Shown here: positions 1 to 11,300 of the stretch, one piece after another | Layout: every line of letters starts with the position of its first letter | Numbering within the stretch: position 1 is the first letter of the stretch | From: Owenia fusiformis | Taxonomy: Eukaryota; Annelida; Polychaeta; Sabellida; Oweniidae | Assembly (NCBI GenBank): GCA_903813345.2 | Contig: CAIIXF020000001.1 | Span: 55,199,885-55,259,884 of the forward strand | Direction of reading: 5' to 3' | DNA: 60,000 nt | Notes under the pieces: generated by a model | Seen by the model: only the letters and a program-made list of their open reading frames with translations | The model's database searches: none | What the model was told of the DNA's origin: nothing | Program-made: the position numbers and the translations under genes

Positions 1-711
1 GTAATAGTTTACGACAACATAAAAGGTTTACATTGTAAGTACTTTGGCAGCCACATCACAAGGTATCATTTGTGTCAATTGTAAAGCATATGAATGTATG
101 TATGCATTATCACTGTCATCGCTATTTTCCTTAATATACGCATGCAGCTTCTTCACATGGTGCGGTTGCACTTTGTTGAATGGCTGCGATACCTGGAAGA
201 GGAATTTGATATACGAAAGGTGTGACTGACCAAGTCAAACTAAGTTCAAAATGATAGAAGTCCATAACCGGAATTGTTTTGTCATTGTCCGAACTCGAAT
301 CCTATTTGATCGTTATATATAGACTTTATAGTACATTGTCTTATATATTGCTGTCTATGAGTCGACTAGTCATCGTTAAGATATGGAAAGAATGGGCCAA
401 TAAATTTTTGCTACAAATGTGGTCTCTTTTAAGTGTGACCCTGACTGACCCCGATTGAAAATCTCCCAAGATAAATAGCGCGAAGCCTCAAATATTGAAA
501 TTAGAATATTGCGATCAGGAAAATTGATGTTAGTTTGATGTAAGCTTACATAGACATACTTGACACTGTGTTATCCAAAGACTCTCTGGTAAGCGTTGAT
601 CAAGAAGTACTAATAGGTGGCCGCAGGGAAATGCGTATTTTCAGCCAGCGGACGTTTTGTAGCAAGAGTTTCCCCTTCATCGGGGAAACTTTAAATTGTT
701 ATAAATGGACT
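1..711. other. intergenic, no gene seen
   Basis: AT-rich sequence with no open frame that has splice context or a recognisable motif. A short open frame at 44-229 (+) is Cys-rich but matches no family I know and lacks supporting signals. The segment ends at a dispersed TIR element. Confidence 0.5.
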
Positions 712-1134
712 AAATGCAAGTAGAAAAAATCTTGATTTACGCCATTAAATATTCAAAATTCAGACAAAGCGATGTTATATTTGAAATCTACGTGAAAAAG
801 TACATCTAGAAATATGGTTTCGAAAATTGTTTATCAAGTTTGAAAATTTAATTATTTTTGGAAGTGTGACTTCTAGCTCGGGTTGATTCTCCATAGAGCC
901 CATGTTACAAAATCTAAAAAAGTGAAATATCTTTTCTTGTATTGGTCAGATAACATTTTCATTTACTGGACATGTTTTGATTTGCATAACTTTTAGATAC
1001 ATAGGGGTAATATGAAAATTGAACCACTAAAACAGATGTTATTTAAGTTAAAGGGAACTTTCTTCTATACCCGCCATGCTATCTGACCCGAACGAGCCAC
1101 CTGGTGGTGAGACTGGTAACTACCTACTCGCATA
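712..1134. mobile_element. MITE-like dispersed repeat, copy A
   Basis: About 420 bp closely matching a second copy at 32721-33123 in the same orientation. Shared blocks include a run around 'ATCTTTTCTTGT', 'TACTGGACAT' and 'GCCACCTGGTGG'. The ends are inverted: AAATGCAAGTAG on the left and CTACTCGCATAT on the right. It has no coding potential, so it looks like a non-autonomous TIR element. The superfamily is undetermined because I see no convincing target-site duplication. Confidence 0.7.
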
Positions 1135-1254
1135 TGCGTTATTGACAGCCATCCATCTAGTTTTTGTGAACTGTGGGGTTAACCCAATGATTATTTTGAT
1201 TTTGAACAAAAAATGTCGTGATTAACGACACATTATTGAAAACATAAAGCCCCA

Positions 1255-2071
1255 ATCACACCAAACTAGTTCTCAACCGTTCTTTCCAGTCCTACGAAAA
1301 ATCCGTAAAACGGACTAAGTCTGGTTGTGGTCGTGAAATATGTCAAAAATAATTAGCCACTTCGTTCATACACAGTCTTCAATACGTCCATCTCATTCCT
1401 AGTTCGTTCAAGTCGCGCCATTACGGTATGCACACGCACTACAAATTGATATCCGATTGCACAACGTGGTTGACTCGTCCCTATAGTAGGGTCGAAGTAC
1501 GGCAATTACGTTCCTAGTCTAAAAGGTCATCTCGTTTGAAGTACGTTGTCACACGATCTAATTACAGAACGGTATGGTCTCCATCGAGTTTTGAACCATT
1601 TCAAATTCTAAAATCACCTTCCCGTCTGAGAACGTTCATGAAGTTCGTAAATAGACCTTAGAAAGTTGCAGCTACGTTCATTCCGTTCGCACACAGTTTA
1701 AAACCAATTTTGTAGAACGCGGTGGTAACTTGTTTGGTGTGATAGCTATATTTTTGCTAACTCGTTCATAAACAGTCTTAAATACGTTCTTAATCAGTTT
1801 AAACCCGTTTGCAAATAGTTTTACCTCGTCCTCAATACGTCCTCAGATAGTTCAACTCGTTGTTAAAACGTCCCTAGTAGGACTGAAGTACGACGGTTCC
1901 GTTCGTAGTACGTCCAGCATGTTCTAAGTTCTAGAGGACCTACCCGTTCGAGTACGTTCGATGAAGTTTGTAAATAGACCCCAAACCTGAACGGTTCTAA
2001 GTACGCCCAGTCCGTTCGTACACAGTTGAAGCCCGTTTTCGAGAACGTAGTGAAAACTAGTTTGGTGTGAT
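1255..2071. mobile_element. TIR element with internal duplication
   Basis: The ends are a perfect 17-bp inverted repeat: ATCACACCAAACTAGTT at 1255-1271 and its complement at 2055-2071. The match continues imperfectly for about 20 bp inward. A near copy of the right end also lies internally at 1727-1743. The interior is partly duplicated: CGTTCATA-ACAGTCTT occurs at about 1363 and 1763, and AAATAGACC occurs in both halves. The interior is unusually rich in CGTTC and GTACG words. No ORF is present. I read it as a non-autonomous DNA transposon with a partial tandem duplication. Confidence 0.7.
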
Positions 2072-2895
2072 AGTAGGGTTAAGAATATTGGGTGTCAGTT
2101 CGTAACAACCGATGTACAACGAACGTGATGAGCATATCGGCATTTGAGGAAGTTCTTACTAAAAGACGTTCACAGACGATAAAATAAGACTACACCTACA
2201 TCTGATTTTTTGAAGAAAATGGCGGTTTTGGTATTTCTCGTTGTATTTTGGTGAATCACAACATTGAAGTAAATGCCAATAATAAAAACTAGAACATGCA
2301 GCTGAAGTAATATTTGCATACAAACCAATGGGGCATGTGTGAAGAACAACCGACGAGTGGCAATAAATGAACTGCAATCAATATGCATCTTGATCATGTG
2401 TTATAACCACCCTGGAAGTCGAAGATGATCTAAATGATATAAAGTTTCGCCATCATCTAATAGGCTTAGATCATCCGGTTTCACATTTGGCAAATACCCA
2501 TATCCGTGGCCCAATTCACTGCAACGTTGCGCTTGAGTTGGATTGCCCGTAGCGTTAATTTCCCCTACATTGATTTCGGAATGTTATTAAAACCCTTCGT
2601 CCCTCGCCTTTGCGACTTACTTAGTGACAAAAAATTGATTGTTGAGACTTAAAAACGTGCGACCTCATCATGGTAAACCATGACATCTCATTTCTTCTCA
2701 CAGTATTGTTTCTGGTGAAACAAGAAGATGCTATAGCAGAATGAGAATCGAAATGATGCGACCTTGTTTGTTTACCATGTTACAGAGGAAGAAATAAATC
2801 AAATAATCTCCTCGCGCAAGTACGACTGAAAGTATCGCAACATATTTTCTGAAAATTTAAACAGGTGCATATGATAGACCAATGCATTACCTCCA

Positions 2896-3282
2896 GGAAA
2901 AGCACTCCTAGAGATGATAAAATAATTTCGATTTTGAGACAGGGAAGATGCAGACAACCTTTTCTACCACCACATTTTTTTCTGAAATGTTGTCCTGATT
3001 TTCAACCCCTTTCACCCCTGCTTTTTCAATTTTTGGTGCATCACTATGTTGTGTTTTGAGACACAGTTAACCCCTTTAAAAAGAATAAGTAATCCCATGT
3101 TATTTTCCCACAGTGAAAACTCATTTGATCCATTGCTTTCAGCTTAATTTTGGTCACCCATAATAAATATCTTTAAAACCCCTGAAAGAATTACTTATTC
3201 CTTTTAAGGGGTTAACTGTGTGTCAAAACGCAACATGTTGATGCAAGAAAAATTGAAAAAGCATTTCTATGAGTGCTTTTCC
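2896..3282. mobile_element. foldback/MITE element
   Basis: Outer inverted ends start GGAAAAGCACTC at 2896 and finish GAGTGCTTTTCC at 3282, with about 18 of 20 bases matching. An inner inverted repeat of about 75 bp per arm (roughly 3013-3095 and 3190-3263) contains GTTAACCCC / GGGGTTAAC. The arms enclose a loop of about 95 bp. There is no ORF. The whole unit could fold into one long hairpin, which is typical of foldback-type non-autonomous elements. Confidence 0.65.
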
Positions 3283-5375
3283 TTTTCCTTTTGCCAAAGC
3301 GTATAATCTCATGACCATCTTTCATTTCAATGATATTTCATTTTGGTCATCACATGGTTTCACCAATACCACCAACTATAACTAACCATAAGAGACTCGA
3401 GTAAGGTGACAAAAGCTTGGGTTGGGAATCCCCACCTGGTTAAATGAGGGAATATATGTAAGATAAATGACATCGTGAAGGATTTGCTTTGTTGTGAGAC
3501 TTCTCTCTCGGGAGACAATTGGGGATGAGTTGCGTGTAAGTCTCTGCGTGTACCGCATAGGTCACTACTTCATGAAGATTTGAACTAAAGTTAAATATAC
3601 AAAGGAGTTTTCTAATTGTTATATCCTTTAAAACTTTTGAAAAGTGGTTTTTATTCTTATTTTCCACTGTACTACAGTTTTTGGACACCCAGTAAGTCGC
3701 TCTATTCTGAAATTACTAGTTTCTAGATATTACTAGATATACGTTGGGATGGGTTGATGTGGCGAATCAAAAGGACACTACATTTTATAAAGTGCGTAGC
3801 TATAAATACACCGGAGGACATAAAGCTAGCGTTAAGTAACACATGAAATACCACACATGAAATAGTTATCATACGAACTTTATGACATGCTCACCATCAA
3901 CTGATTAGCGGCTGATTAGTCACCATAAACAAAATACCATAGTTGTTTTAGGCATGTATAAATGACATTGTGAAATGGCCGCCACGCCCTTGATTGCGAT
4001 AAGTATACCAGGACATCACATCAATCAAGACAAATCAACTCCAGACAAGAATAAATCAGGGGCAGTATCTTGAATGAAGCCCATTATTGATCATTTGTAA
4101 TATTGCAACATAATGTCCGTTTCTATTATTTATCAATTTCTGTATTAATTAGCATCTACACGGAACCATTAATTATCGAGGATTGACTGTCCGCATTAAC
4201 CTAAAATGAGATTTTCATAGCATTGAATCCGTGCTCTCTGTGCTCTCTGAATCCCCCCCCCCCCCTCCTACTTCACCTCCTGTGAAGGTGATGTGTACAG
4301 GTTGTCACAGGTACTTAAAGCTACATTTTGCCTGGAGAGTCTTATTTCTGTAGCTGTGTTGACCCATCTCTCAACAACACAAGGTCTTGAAAGGATTGGT
4401 CAGGAATGATGTTTTATGATTAGCCATAGTTAATCATTTTACGAGAATATAAATAAATTTAGTATCCAGTGGCGATCACGGATATGATGAGATGCGTAAA
4501 TATGACAATGATGATGGATATAAATTACACTTCCTGGGGTACTTTTAAAGAATGAAAAGAAAGTACAAAGTAAAGTTTGGATAAGTGGTTTTGAGATGGA
4601 ATCAAACGGAGCCTATACTGATAAATATGTGCACTTCTAATAATTCTGACAGGCGAAGTCGTATATTGCGTGCATGGACCAAAATGGTCGAACATGAACA
4701 TTTTGAACGTGTCTTACCAAAACAATTTACTTTTTATTCTTTGCAAATCAATTATGTATATTGTGTTGAAATAAACAATAAATACATAAACAGGGATATG
4801 ACCAAATCAGTATAAAACACCATTTGTCTTGCCAAAATTGCTCCCAAATATTTGCATCAAGAATTGAAGAATTAATTTTGTGAGCAATATGTCTCGTGTT
4901 TCATTATTAATGACCTTGCTCATTGTTCCAAGAATATCTGGATCTTTCCGAATTATAACATACCATTCTACACAGAAGAAATTGACATACTGAGATAATT
5001 ACTAATGCATTACTATCTAGTAATTATAATCATAGCTATAATAAACCAGTCATGTATGATACTGGGCTGAAAATGAAGAAATTGAAAGGCCCTCAACTTA
5101 TGTTGATTCTTCTTAATCATGCAATCGTGTGAACATGTGGAGAGGTGCTTATTTGGATACTTCACTAAACTACACTATGTCACATAACATAACATAACAT
5201 AACAACACACTACACCACACTACTACCCTTTGCATTCGTCCGACTTCTTCTTATAACTAGACTCCGCGGGCAGGGTACTACTTATTCACTGCTCTTCACA
5301 ATTGCATAATTTGAATATATATTTTTAAATATAATTACAATTGAGCTGCCTATAATTGTTCTCTTTTACTTCCAG
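3283..5375. other. intergenic / probable mucin 5' intron
   Basis: No coding exon recognised. It contains a poly-C tract at about 4254-4265 and a short (ATAAC)n microsatellite near 5180-5205. Because the mucin exon at 5376 begins mid-codon behind a splice acceptor, at least part of this stretch should be intron. An upstream exon carrying the signal peptide and the start of the first N-terminal domain should lie here or before the window, but I could not identify it. Confidence 0.4.
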
Positions 5376-8300
5376 GTCGCTCTTTAGCCTTGCCCGATGG
5401 CGTTATCCTCAGCTTCACCACTTTCTTCAACAGTCTGGACCCAGTGCGTCTCCAGATATGGAGAGATGTGGATCTCGTGAATGGTCATATACGATACAAG
5501 CTAGTCGGAGAGAAGAGATACACACCTACCAGGACTGGCTACACTGTCATCAGTCTTGAGATGAATGAACACATTTTTGTTCAAAGGGGGGATGTCCTGG
5601 GCTTTACCAATGAACAAAGTGTTGGGCCGATCGGTTTTTCTTACTCCACTGATCTGATTGAAGCGTATACTATAGATAGCGCTACAGATGGCCTCCCCGC
5701 TATTGACGATATCCAAGCATTCGGTAACGTGCGAAGACCCAACGTGTGGTCATTGTCTGCACTTATTGATAAGGACGTAGGGAAATATCCTCTGAACGCA
5801 ACAGCAATGCCAACGGATGCACCACAGACAACTCCAACTCTTGCAACCGCCTCGACGACTCAAGGGAACGATGTTGGTAATAAAGAAATAACACGGGTAG
5901 GCTATCCTCTAATTGCCTCCAATGAACTACAGAGTGGGTCAAAACGAGTGTTCCTTTTACCTCGCGTGATATTAGGCAAAGGTATTGTAACCTCATTTGA
6001 CGCCGTAATAATGAACAGCATGCCGGTTTGGTTTCAAATTTGGCGTCAAACAGGAATCTCCGAATATACCCTTATAGGACAGAAACGGTATGTGGCTCCA
6101 ACAAATTTCACGGGGACTAAGACACTTTACCTAGAATGTTCTGAAAGGATTGAGACCTTGAATGGCGACTTGCTTGGTTTCTTGAATGAGAATGACACAA
6201 GTCCACTTGGATATACCTTCCAATCTCCAGTGGCAAATGGACTTATCCAATACAGCTTTACAGAGAATAATTATCCAATTGAAGGAGATGAAGTGCTGTT
6301 TGATACTTTGAATTTGCCATATAGATTTGCTGTTGGGGTAACGTATGATCCAAACGCTACTGGGGTTTCCTGTATCAACCAAACAACAGAGCAGCCACAG
6401 ACAGCAACACAAACAACAACCGAGGCACCAACGACAACAGAAAAAATAACACGGGACACAGGCAAGACTACAAAAGAAGTTAAAACAACCGTCACAACTG
6501 CAGCAACAACAAAGAATGTTGAACCATCCGTTTCAACCACTCCTTCTGGAGAGGTGTCAACCACATTAGCTCAGGTCACCACTTCTACAATTGATGTTAG
6601 AGTCAATACTACTACCCCTGCTGTTGAAGTCACTACTTCTACACCTGCTGTTGAGGTCAATACTACTACCCAAGCTGTTGAAGTCACTACTTCTACACCT
6701 GCTGTTGAAGTCACTACTTCTACACCTGCTGTTCAAGTCAATACTACTACCCCAGCTGTTGAAGTCACTACTTCTACACCTGCTGTTGAAGTCAATACTA
6801 CTACCCCAGCTGTTGAAGTCACTACTTCTACACCTGCTGTTGAAGTCAATACTACTACCCCAGCTGTTGAAGTCACTACTTCTACACCTGCTTTTGAAGT
6901 CAATACCACTACCCCAGCTGTTGAAGTCACTACTTCTACACCTGCTGTTGAAGTCAATTCCACTACCCCAGCTGTTGAAGTCACTACTTCTACACCTGCT
7001 GTTGAAGTCAATTCCACTACCCCAGCTGTTGAAGTCACTACTTCTACACCTGCTGTTGAAGTCAATACTACTACCCCAGCTGTTGAAGTCACTACTTCCA
7101 CACCAGCTGTTGAAGTCAATACTACTACCCCAGCTGTTGAAGTCACTACTTCTACACCTGCTGTTGAAGTCAATACTACTACCCAAGGTGTTGAAGTCAC
7201 TACTTCTACACCTGCTGTTGAAGCAAATACTACCATCCCAACTGTTGAAGTCACTACTTCTACACCTGCTGTTGAAGTCAATACTACTACTACCCAAGCT
7301 GTTGAAGTCACTACTTCTACACCTGCTGTTGAAGTCAATACTACTACCCCAGCTGTTGAAGTCACTACTTCTACACCTGCTGTTGAAGTCAATACTACTA
7401 CCAAAGCTGTTGAAATCACTACCTCTACACCTGCTGTTGAAGTCAATACTACTACTCCACGTGTTGAAGTCACTACTTCCACACCTGCTGTTGAAGTCAC
7501 TACCTCTACACCTGCTGTTGAAGTCAATACGACTACCCAAATAGTTGAAGTCACTACTTCTACACCTGCTGTTGACGTCAATACTACTACTCCAGCTGTT
7601 GAAGTCACTACTTCTACAACTGCTGTTGAAGTCAATACTACTACCCAAACTGTTAAAGTCACTACTTCTACACCTGCTGTTAAAGTCAATACTACAACCC
7701 AAGGTGTTGAGATCACTTCATCTACACCTGCTGCTGAAGTCAATACTACTACCCCAGGTGTTGAAGTCACTACTTCTACACCTGCTGTTGAAGTCAATAC
7801 TACTACCCCAGCTGTTGAAGTCACTACTTCTACACCTGCTGTTGAAGTGAATACTACTACCCCAGGTGTTGAAGTCACTACTTCTACAGCTGCTGTTGAA
7901 GTCAATACTACTACTACTCCAACTGTTGAAGTCACTACTTCTACCCAAGCTGTTGAAGTCAATACTACTACTACCCAAGCTGTTGAAGTCACTACTTCTA
8001 CACCTGCTGTTGAAGTCAATACTACTACGCAAGCTGTTGAAATCACTACTTCTACACCTGCTGTTGAAGCCAATAGTACTACCCGAGCTGTTGAAGTCAC
8101 TACTTCTACACCTGCTGTTGAAGTCAATACTACTATCCCAGCTGTTGAAGTCACTACTACTACCCAAGCTGTTGAAGTCAATACTACTACTACCCAAGCT
8201 GTTGAAATCACTACTTCTACACCTGCTGTTGAAGCCAATACTACTACCCGAGCTGTTGAAGTCACCACTTCTACACCTGCTGTTGAAGTCAATACTACTA

Positions 8301-11300
8301 CCCCAGGTGTTGAAGTCACTACTTCTACACCTGCTGTTGAAGTCAATACTACCACCCCAGGTGTTGAAGTCACTACTTCTACACCTGCTGTTGAAGTCAA
8401 TACTACTACGCAAGCTGTTGAAATCACTACTTCTACACCTGCTGTTGAAGCCAATACTACTAACCCAGGTGTTGAAGTCAATACTACTACTACCCAAGCT
8501 GTTGAAGTCACCACTTCTACACCTGCTGTTGAGGTCAATACTACTACCCAAGCTGTTGAAGTCACTACTTCTACACCTGCTGTTGAAATCAATACTACTA
8601 CCCCAACTGTTGAAGTCACTACTTCTACACCTGCTGTTGAAGTCAATACTACCACCCCAGCTGTTGAAGTCACTACTACTACCCCAGGTGTTGACGTCAC
8701 TACTTCCACAACTACTTCTACTTCTGCTGTTACTACTACTCCAGGTGTTGATATCAATACTACTTCCCCAGCTGTTGAGGGCACTTCCACCCAGGGTGTC
8801 GATATAACAACTACCCAAGGTTTCGATCTAACTACTTCCCAAGCTACAACTCAAGTCCCTAATGTCAATACTACGACTGCAACATTTGAAATAACTTCAA
8901 CCCAAGCTGCTGAAATCAAAACTACTTCTTCAGATGTTGAAGTTACTATTACCAAAGCTTCTGAAGTCAATACTACGACCCCAGATGTTGAAGTTACTAC
9001 AACACAAGCTGTTGAAGTTACTACCACCCAAGCTGCTGAAGACAATACTACTACCCCAACTGTTGAAGTAACTACAACCCCAGCTAGAGAGAACGATACT
9101 ACTACGTCATTTGTTGAGGTTACTACTACACAAGCTGCTGAAGACAATACTACTACCCCAGCTTTTGAAGTTACTTCAACACAAGCTGTTGAAGTTACTA
9201 CTTCTACACCTGTTGTTGAAGTCAGTACTACTACCCAAGCTGATGAAGTCACTACTTCTACACCTGCTGTTGAAGTCAATACTACAACACAAGCTGTTGA
9301 AGTTACTACTACTATCCAAACAGTTGATGTCGATACTACTACATCAGCTGTTGAAGTAACTACTGCCCAACCTGTAGAAGTCACTACTACCAGAACTAAT
9401 GAAGTCAGTATTACTTCCCCAGCTGTTGAAGTTACTACAACCCAAGCAGATGAATTCACTTCGACCCAAGCTGTTGAGGTTACTACAACCCTAGCTGCTG
9501 AAGACAATACTACTACTCCAGCTATTGAAGTCAATACTTCTTCTCCAGCTGTTGGAGCTACTACTACCGAAACTGTTGATGTCACTACTACCAAAATTGA
9601 TGACGTCAAAAGTACTACTCTAACTGATGAAGCCACTACCACCCAAGCTGTTGAAGTAACTACTACCCAAGCTGTTGAAGACAATACTACCACCCCAGTT
9701 GTTGAAGTTACTACTACCCAAGCTGCTGACAATACTACTACTGCAGCTGTTGACGTTACTACTGCCCAAGCCGCTGAAGACAGTTTTACTACTGCAGCTG
9801 TTGAAGTTACTACAACCCAAACTGTTGAAGTTACTACTAGCCAAGCTGTTGAGGACAATACTACTACACAAGTTGTTGAAGTTACTACTACCCAAGCCGC
9901 TGAAGACAATTCTACTACTGCAGCTGTAGAAGTTACTACTACTAGTACCCAAGCTGCTGAAGACAATACTACTACCCCAGTTGTTGAAATTACTACTACC
10001 CAAGCCGCTGAAGACAACACTACTTCTGCAGCTGTTGAAGTTACTACAACCCAAGCTGTTGAAGTTACTACTACCCAAGCTGATGAAGTCAATACAACTA
10101 CTTCGGCTGTTGAAGTTACTACTACCCAGGCTGCTGAAGACAATGCTACTACCCCAGCTGTTGAAGTTACTACAACCCAATCTGTTGACGTTACTACTAC
10201 CCAAGCTGATGAAGTCAATACAACTACTTCGGCTGTTGAAGTTACTACTACCCTAGCTGTTGAAGACAATACTACTACTGCAGCTGTTGAAGTTACTACT
10301 ACCCAAACCACTGAAGACAATACTACTACTGCAGCTGTTGACGTTACTACTACCCAAGCTGATGAAGTCAATACAACTACTTCAGCTGTTGAAGTTACAA
10401 CTACCCAAGCTGTTGAAGAAAATACTACCACCCCAGCTGTTGGAGTTTCTACAACCCAAGCTGCTGAAGACAATACTACTACTGCAACTGTTGAAGTAAC
10501 TACAACCATAGCTGTTGAATCCACTACTACCCGAGCCACTGAGGACAATACTACTACTGCAGCTATTGGAGTTACTTCTACCCAAGCTGTTGAAGACAAT
10601 ACTACTACCCCAGTTGTTGAAGTTACTACTACACAAGCCACTGAAGATAATTCTACTACTGCAGCTGTTGAAGTTACTACTACGCAAGCTGCTGAAGACA
10701 ATACTACTACCCCAGAAGTAACTACAACCCAAGCTGTTGAGGTCACTACTACCCAAACCACTGAAGACAATACTACTACTGCAGCTGTTGGAGTTACTAC
10801 TACTAGTACCCAAGCTGCTGAAGACAATACTACTACCCCAGTTGTTGAAGTTACAACTACCCAAGCCGCTGAAGACAATTCTACTACTGCACCTGTTGAA
10901 GTTACTACAACCCAAGCTGTTGAAGTTACTACTACCCAAGATGCTGAAGACAATACTACTACTGCAGCCGTTGACGTTACTACTACCCGAGCCGCTGAAG
11001 ACAATTTAACTACTGCAGCTGTTGAAGTTACTACAACCCAAGCTGTTGAAGTTACTACTAGCCAAGCTGTTGAAGACAATACTACTACCCCAGTTGTTGA
11101 AGTTACTACTACCCAAGCCGCTGAAGACAATTTTACTACTGCAGCTGTTGAAGTTACTACAACCCAAGCCGTTGAAGTTACTACTACCCAACCTGATGAA
11201 GACAATACTACTACCCCAGTTGTTGAAATTTCTACTACCCAAGCCGCTGAAGACAATCTTACTACTACAGCTGTTGAAGTTACTACTACCCTAGCTGCTG

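Noticed and set aside
6591-8807. Leu/Lys-rich plus-strand frames (LLKSLLLHLLLKS) and Ser/Asn/Phe-rich minus frames in the mucin repeats
   Set aside because: Out-of-frame readings of the coding minisatellite; composition follows directly from the repeat unit.
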